29,797 nucleotides of DNA from CBDUQN01 sp965369375 (GTDB lineage Bacteria; Krumholzibacteriota; Krumholzibacteriia; Krumholzibacteriales; Krumholzibacteriaceae). The notes beneath the pieces are model-generated. The model did not search any database. It worked only from the letters and a program-made list of their open reading frames with translations, and was not told where the DNA came from. Below are positions 24,805 to 29,797 of this stretch, piece after piece (position 1 is the first letter of the stretch; the number at the start of each line of letters is the position of its first letter). The stretch spans positions 1 to 29,797 of the forward strand of contig CBDUQN010000035.1 of the NCBI GenBank assembly GCA_965369375.1, read 5' to 3'. The position numbers were made by a program, and so were the translations under genes.

Positions 24805-25548
24805 TTACTTCGGAGCGGCTTCGAGTATCTCTTCCGTTAACCGGTAGTAATCGAACGCCCCCCTCGACAGCGGGGCATGCTCAAAAATCGTTTTGTTGAA
24901 TCCCGGTGCTTCCCGGAGCGCGGTATTCACCCTGATTATCGTATTGAAAACCCTCTCACCGTAATGTTCATAAACATAATCCAATACCTGCCGCGATATT
25001 CTCGTTCGCACATCGAAAAAGGTCGGCAGAATCCGGAAATTGACCGAATCACCACCGCTGAGCCTCCTGATCTCCTCGATGATATCTATCGTCTGCTGTG
25101 CGCCGACCTGTGAGAGATAATCCATGGCTATCGGTATTACCACCTCGTCACAATACGCTAACGCATTGACATTAATAAGATTAACGGAAGGCGGACAATC
25201 GCATATGACGAAATCGCACCCCTTGAGATACTTTAGCGAATCGAACAACCGGTGCTCCCTTCGCTCCTTTCTCCCGAGGATCAACTCCACCTCGACCAGT
25301 CTGCGACCGCCCGAATCTATCATAAAGAGATTATCCCTCACATGGAGGATATCGACATTACCGCTCGAGAGGAGCTCCGCCAGTCCATCGCCGCCTTCGA
25401 CACCGAATGTGACCGAGACATTGCGCTGTGGATCACAATCGATCAGGAGCACCCGCTTTCCGCTCATCGTCAGCCCATGGGCGATATTAATCGCCGTCGT
25501 CGTCTTACCGGTGCCTCCCTTCATTGTCATTATGGCGAATTTTCTCAT
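24805..25548 (-). CDS. ParA/Soj-type P-loop ATPase (orphan)
   Basis: This 247-residue protein has the deviant Walker A KGGTGKTT (about residues 10-17), Walker A' LLIDCDPQ (35-41), Walker B FVICDCPPS, and the later PIAMDYLSQVGAQQT segment typical of ParA/Soj ATPases. These form ATP-dependent dimers that bind DNA nonspecifically (ParA) or membrane (MinD), and position DNA, chemoreceptors or other cargo. It has no N-terminal HTH and no MinD-type terminal amphipathic helix that I can see, so the DNA-binding type is more likely. No parB or parS sequence is visible nearby. Its ATG lies 3 bp after the stop of the large STAS/SpoIIE protein, so the two are almost certainly made together. Confidence 0.95.
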   Translation of the reverse strand: MRKFAIMTMKGGTGKTTTAINIAHGLTMSGKRVLLIDCDPQRNVSVTFGVEGGDGLAELLSSGNVDILHVRDNLFMIDSGGRRLVEVELILGRKERREHRLFDSLKYLKGCDFVICDCPPSVNLINVNALAYCDEVVIPIAMDYLSQVGAQQTIDIIEEIRRLSGGDSVNFRILPTFFDVRTRISRQVLDYVYEHYGERVFNTIIRVNTALREAPGFNKTIFEHAPLSRGAFDYYRLTEEILEAAPK

Positions 25549-25551
25549 GAC

Positions 25552-28500
25552 TTACTTCTTGCGTCTCTTTAATCTCTCATTGCGCTCTATGAGCTTCTTT
25601 CCGTACTCTTTCCAGCCGATCTCCCGTATCTGCTTGTCGCTGTCGCTTCGCACATCCTTGTTGTGAGCGAAATCGATGAAGATCACCTTGCTATCCATCT
25701 TTTCCGGAACGTGCGGTTTGAGAGGCTCGATAGCTGTTCTCTCGACGGAAGGCGCATCCGCCGGTCCCTCTTCCGTCATCCTCTCGGCGATCTCCTCGAC
25801 CGGCATGTCGAGGGTCGACGCGACCGCATCTTCGACCGTGACGAAATGCGCAATCAGCATCTCGAATCCGAGGTCGCAGAATATCTTGAAGATTATCGGA
25901 TTCATGCCTGCGGCGATTAACATTCTGTTATCGGTTTGCATGCTCTGCATACACCTCACGATGACGCCCCATCCGCCGCTACTTATGTATATTACATCTG
26001 AAAGATCGATTACGAGATGGTTCGTTTCCTTCAACGCGAACCGTTCGAACCAGATCTCGAGCTCATCGGTCGTCGAGGCGTCGACGGCCCCCTTGATTCG
26101 AAGGACAACGCATCCCCGTGCCTCTTCGCCGGTTCTGGAGACCTCCATCTCCGCCGCGACGGCTTCTTTCTCTTCCTGCACCGGAAATGACTCGCGGGAA
26201 ATTTTCTCGTAGTCTATTGGCTCCGGCGGCTCCTCCATGAAATCACTTGCCGCCATGGTCGGAGTCGGTCTCTCGAAATCCTCGATAGCTTCGGCAAGCA
26301 CGCTGAATGATCTCATGATGGCGTCGAATCCGAGCATGTGAAAGATATTGTCCACCTCCTGATCCATTCCGAAGATCTTGAGATCACCTCCTCCTTCCCT
26401 GATCTCGTCGATGCGTGATGCGAACACTCCCCACCCGGCGCTGCTCACATATTCCACTCTCGACATATCGATAACGAGTTTTAGATTACCCTTACCGATG
26501 AAATCATCCATGATCTCCCTGAGTTTGCCGCAGCTGACCGTGTCGATCACTCCCTCGAGATCGAGAACCGTTATTTCTCCGTTCTCGCCGACCGTTCCGG
26601 CCGTTATTTTGAGCGGAGTCCAGACCAGTGCGGCTTCATCTTCCGCGGGTTCTCCCGCCGCGGGTTCACTCAATCGCTGCTCGAATGGAGCGGCTTTCGC
26701 TCTCACCAGGGTAACTTCCTTGAGCCGCTTCCGTCTCTCCTCCGTCGGAAGGGAGATATACTCGAGCGCCTCATCGGTTCCGTGGAAATGCATGATGATA
26801 TCCTGGAAACCGAGGAGCTCGTAGATATCGTACACCTCGGAAGACATGCCGACGAGAACAACGTCGCCGTCACGCTCCCTGAGCGTCTTCACCCGGCCGG
26901 TAAAGATCCCCCATCCACCACTGCTGATATAGGAAACCTCTTTGAGGCTGACCACGATCTTGCGGTAGCCGAACTCATAAATGCTCTCGAGGATACCTTC
27001 CAGCTCACCCGCCGAAGACGAATCGAGGTGCCCCTTGACCGTTATGAGAACCACCCCGCCGCTGAGCTCCTCGGTATCGACCTCGATGTTTCCCCCCTCG
27101 TCGCCGGTGAACTCGAATTCCCTGACAACGCCCGGTCCCGACGGAGCGGCCTCCATTGCGGGTCTCATAATGGGAGGAGGAACGGAGGCGGCGGGTTTCG
27201 GCACCTCTACCGGCGGCATCTCCGGCGATACCGGTCCGAGGATCTCCGGTATTTCCGGCGCACCCTCAATTTGCGGCGCCGGTTTCAGCTTCAGTTTTAC
27301 TTTGCGAGGCGGAGTGGCGCGGAGCTCGTGGAATTGCTCCTCGGAGATGATCTTGTTACGCCGCAGATACTCGAGCCTCTTCTCGTAGGTATTGAGGCGC
27401 ATACGCTTCAGCTCATCATAGATGAGCGAGGGCGTGAGGTGCTCATTCGCCACCTTGCGCTCATTGAACAGCACCGATAGCCGCTTTGCCCCATAGGCCG
27501 GATACTGTTTTATTATCTCGATAATCTCCTTGCGCTGCTCGAGGCTCACCCGTTTGATCTCGTGCTCGCGCCTGAGCTCCTTGTTCTTCAGTCCCCGTTC
27601 ACCCATCTCGAGCAGCCGCTTCCGGTAGCGGTAGTACGTGGATGGCGACACCCTCATTTTCCGGCACGCCTCGGCTACCGTGAGGCCCCCGACCTCCACG
27701 AGGTCGAGAAGCTTCTTGCGGATACCGAAGAGAACTTCGTCGGCCATGAGCTTCTCTTTGATCGCCACAACGGTGATATCGTCATTCTGCGGCTCTTCGC
27801 CCGTGAAGTTCTTAATATCCTCATTGAGCCGGTCGATAAACCCCTGAGTGGAAAGCCCGCCACATTTCTTTATCAGTCTGATAAGCCTTTCTTCCCCGTA
27901 CTGTTCGCGATTTTCGTTCATGGCTTCGGTCACGCCGTCGGTATAGATAACAAGCATGTCGTTCTTTTTCAGCTTGATCTTCTCGACATCGATCGAACGT
28001 CTGAACAGCGTGTCATCGGGGAGGCTGATCCCTACCGGGAATCCTCTCGGATTCAGGAAGAAAGTCTCATCCGATTCCGCCCTGTAGAGAATCATCGGAT
28101 TGTGACCGGCGCTCGCGTAGCTGATGATCCTGTTCTTGGAATCGAGGATGACATAGAAGATCGTGACGAACATGCCCTTCTTCATATCTTCCGTCACGAA
28201 ATCATTCATCCGGGTCATGACTTCGGCGGCGGAGAAATTACCTCTCGCTTCCATCCGCAGAGCGGTTCGGATAATCGTCATAACGAGCGAACCCGGCACT
28301 CCCTTGCCCGAAACGTCGGCCACGACGACGCCCGTTGTATCGTCGTCTACATTCACGAAATCGAAATAATCACCGCCCACTTCCTTGGCGGCACGGTAGA
28401 GGCTCGCAATATCGTAGCCGCTTATCTTGGGAACCTCCTTGGGAAGCAGCGTATGCTGGATCTCCTGAGCGACCTGCATCTCCTTCTGGAACCGCTCCTG

Positions 28501-29742
28501 CTCGACGACGCTCTCCTGCGCCTCCCTGAATTTCGTTGTAATCTCGTTGAATGCCCTGGCGATGGCCCCTATCTCCTCGGGACCGTCTATCTCGATCACG
28601 TCCGTGAGCGCTCCCTCTCCGATTGCGCGCACGCCGTCCGTCAGCGCCTGAATCGGCTTCACGAAGATCGAAACGAGCAGGGAGATCAGAAATATGCCCG
28701 CGGCGAAGATACCGGCGAGAATGAAAACAGTCGCGAGACGCGGATCATCTATATTGCCCTCGACATTAGCCTCTGAAAATCCCAGCACCACCCTGCCGAG
28801 TGTAACTCCGTTCCGGCTTCGTACTGTATGATGGAATTCACGGATATTCCCTCTCGTCTGATCCCTGATCATCCTCCAGTCTCCCGTAGTGGGTATCTCT
28901 TCCATTCCCGGAGGATACAAATACTCGTCAAACAGCGCCTCGGTATCCGTCGAATAGACAATTGTATTATCATTATTGATTATTACACAACTTGTTACCT
29001 CTGGATAGCTCTTCACCTGGCTCGTGACGTCTTTTCGAAACTTTGTGAATTCCACATCAAAGAGATTATCCAGGTCGATGAAATCCCTGCTTCGTCCCGC
29101 GAGATTCCTCGTGAACATCTCCTTTCGAGTCCACTCCTGGTTCCGCCTCAGGCCGATATCCTGTTTCTGCCGGGAGAGCTGTATCGTTCCGAGAAGGACA
29201 ACGAGACCGAGCAGGCCGAGAGTCGCCCGCAAACCGAACTTGAATCGCAACGTGGAGGTCCATTTCGGCTTGGAGGGCATGAAGAGCGGCCGCGGCGCGC
29301 CTGCAGCGCCCGCTATTGACTTTGCCATGAATAATTTGTTACCGGCATCCGATGAATGGTAATCGATGTCATCCATGAGGCGGTTCATGAGGTATATGCC
29401 CAAACCGCCCTTTTTCCCCATCTCCACGTACTGGTGCAGGTCGGGATCCTCGATCCGCGACCAGTCGAAAGCCTCTCCACGATCGAAGATGTTTATCTCG
29501 ATCTTGCCTGGTTCGGCCTGAACATCGATCCTGATCTCTCCACCCTTGCTCTGGTATGCGTGCTTGATGATGTTCGTGCAGGCCTCATCGACCGCAAGTT
29601 TGGTATTGCTGGTATCACGATTGGAGAAACCCGCCCGCGAGCAGATATCCGAGATGAAATCCCTGACTTCCCCGAGATTATTCTCATCGGCCGGAATTTC
29701 GAGGTGAAAGGTTTCCGTGTCTGTGAGCCGCTCTCTCTTCAA
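25552..29742 (-). CDS. Fused partner-switching sensor: RsbW-like ATPase, HAMP, SpoIIE phosphatase, transposase-type HTH and three STAS domains
   Basis: This is one open frame of 1396 residues. A GHKL ATPase/kinase spans residues 10-145 (N-box DEACTNIIKHAY, DRGEAFD, KKGGLGIYL). A membrane segment lies at about 169-190, an extracytoplasmic sensor at 191-335, and a second membrane segment at 337-360. HAMP and coiled coil occupy about 361-430. The SpoIIE/RsbU PP2C phosphatase (440-663) has metal-site motifs GGDYFDF, DVSGKGVPG, TDGVTEAMN and QNDDITVV. A double helix-turn-helix like the N-terminus of IS481-type transposases spans 668-800, and a Pro/Glu linker 812-868. Three STAS domains follow at about 885-995, 1045-1155 and 1200-1310, with loops YISSGGWG, YVSSAGWG and YISSGGWG, then a basic tail. 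The start is TTG with GGAGG eight bases upstream. An internal ATG at 27747 (residue 666) could make a shorter HTH-STAS product. Roles are inferred from domains. Confidence 0.93.
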   Translation of the reverse strand: MKRERLTDTETFHLEIPADENNLGEVRDFISDICSRAGFSNRDTSNTKLAVDEACTNIIKHAYQSKGGEIRIDVQAEPGKIEINIFDRGEAFDWSRIEDPDLHQYVEMGKKGGLGIYLMNRLMDDIDYHSSDAGNKLFMAKSIAGAAGAPRPLFMPSKPKWTSTLRFKFGLRATLGLLGLVVLLGTIQLSRQKQDIGLRRNQEWTRKEMFTRNLAGRSRDFIDLDNLFDVEFTKFRKDVTSQVKSYPEVTSCVIINNDNTIVYSTDTEALFDEYLYPPGMEEIPTTGDWRMIRDQTRGNIREFHHTVRSRNGVTLGRVVLGFSEANVEGNIDDPRLATVFILAGIFAAGIFLISLLVSIFVKPIQALTDGVRAIGEGALTDVIEIDGPEEIGAIARAFNEITTKFREAQESVVEQERFQKEMQVAQEIQHTLLPKEVPKISGYDIASLYRAAKEVGGDYFDFVNVDDDTTGVVVADVSGKGVPGSLVMTIIRTALRMEARGNFSAAEVMTRMNDFVTEDMKKGMFVTIFYVILDSKNRIISYASAGHNPMILYRAESDETFFLNPRGFPVGISLPDDTLFRRSIDVEKIKLKKNDMLVIYTDGVTEAMNENREQYGEERLIRLIKKCGGLSTQGFIDRLNEDIKNFTGEEPQNDDITVVAIKEKLMADEVLFGIRKKLLDLVEVGGLTVAEACRKMRVSPSTYYRYRKRLLEMGERGLKNKELRREHEIKRVSLEQRKEIIEIIKQYPAYGAKRLSVLFNERKVANEHLTPSLIYDELKRMRLNTYEKRLEYLRRNKIISEEQFHELRATPPRKVKLKLKPAPQIEGAPEIPEILGPVSPEMPPVEVPKPAASVPPPIMRPAMEAAPSGPGVVREFEFTGDEGGNIEVDTEELSGGVVLITVKGHLDSSSAGELEGILESIYEFGYRKIVVSLKEVSYISSGGWGIFTGRVKTLRERDGDVVLVGMSSEVYDIYELLGFQDIIMHFHGTDEALEYISLPTEERRKRLKEVTLVRAKAAPFEQRLSEPAAGEPAEDEAALVWTPLKITAGTVGENGEITVLDLEGVIDTVSCGKLREIMDDFIGKGNLKLVIDMSRVEYVSSAGWGVFASRIDEIREGGGDLKIFGMDQEVDNIFHMLGFDAIMRSFSVLAEAIEDFERPTPTMAASDFMEEPPEPIDYEKISRESFPVQEEKEAVAAEMEVSRTGEEARGCVVLRIKGAVDASTTDELEIWFERFALKETNHLVIDLSDVIYISSGGWGVIVRCMQSMQTDNRMLIAAGMNPIIFKIFCDLGFEMLIAHFVTVEDAVASTLDMPVEEIAERMTEEGPADAPSVERTAIEPLKPHVPEKMDSKVIFIDFAHNKDVRSDSDKQIREIGWKEYGKKLIERNERLKRRKK

Positions 29743-29797
29743 CTAGTTGGCCTCCGATGAACCCGCTTTCCGAAGCCTCTTCTCCGCCTCACTGATG
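29743..29797 (-). CDS. 3' end of an unidentified upstream gene (partial)
   Basis: The minus-strand frame running in from the window edge ends ISEAEKRLRKAGSSEAN followed by TAG at 29745-29743. The next base begins the TTG start of the large sensor gene. The direct abutment, and a GGAGG inside this frame that serves the next start, suggest a real coupled gene. Only 17 residues are visible, charged and probably helical, so no family can be named. Confidence 0.5.
   Translation of the reverse strand, partial: ISEAEKRLRKAGSSEAN

Noticed and set aside
27562..28776. Plus-strand open frame of 404 codons
   Set aside because: It lies wholly opposite the SpoIIE/HAMP region, which has clear catalytic motifs on the minus strand. 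The frame has no domain character and is a consequence of codon bias.
1..29797. Search for CRISPR arrays, tRNA, rRNA and known riboswitch layouts
   Set aside because: No regularly spaced direct repeats, tRNA cloverleaf with TTC/CCA-type ends or rRNA-like conserved blocks were seen by eye. Gaps between genes are mostly below 200 bp.

Overview
This looks like a chromosomal stretch from an uncultured Gram-negative bacterium, probably of the FCB group or a neighbouring candidate phylum. The pointers are an outer-membrane efflux channel, predicted outer-membrane beta-barrels, lamin-tail (LTD) and FlgD-like C-terminal modules, and SpoIIE/STAS partner switching without a nearby sigma factor. The phylum cannot be fixed from the window. 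Every protein-coding gene I can support lies on the minus strand, so transcription runs from high to low coordinates. No tRNA, rRNA or CRISPR array was seen.

Layout in transcription order. (a) 29797-22737: the 3' end of an unidentified gene, then a signalling operon. It encodes a 1396-residue membrane protein with an RsbW-like ATPase, sensor, HAMP, SpoIIE phosphatase, transposase-type double helix-turn-helix and three STAS domains, followed by an orphan ParA-like ATPase, a TPR protein and two free STAS proteins. (b) 22590-20422: a membrane VWA protein. (c) 20330-14507: a promoter and a tight run of envelope genes (LTD/FlgD-like exported protein, small beta-barrel, helix-hairpin-helix plus beta-barrel protein), then an unrecognised 509-residue cytosolic protein. 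(d) 14489-10851: a promoter, a class I aminotransferase, an intrinsic terminator, a carbamate kinase and a LarA-type nickel-dependent racemase. (e) 10751-4471: a promoter and palindromic operator, tetR, tolC-like, membrane-fusion lipoprotein and RND pump, closed by a perfect inverted repeat. (f) 4443-73: a strong promoter, an aldo/keto reductase pseudogene now acting as leader DNA, then purD, purE, a YrdC/Sua5-family gene and a GT39-like membrane glycosyltransferase. The last gene runs into a hairpin that resembles an IS200/IS605 end.

The region most likely to hold something undescribed is (a). One polypeptide appears to carry all three roles of a partner-switching circuit (kinase, phosphatase, antagonist) together with a membrane sensor and a DNA-binding module of transposase origin. 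It is encoded 3 bp upstream of a ParA-type ATPase. This suggests a spatially organised, DNA- or membrane-tethered switch. The domain assignments rest on visible motifs; the functional model is inference.

Several starts were moved from the longest frame to a start supported by a Shine-Dalgarno sequence. TTG starts are unusually common: five genes.
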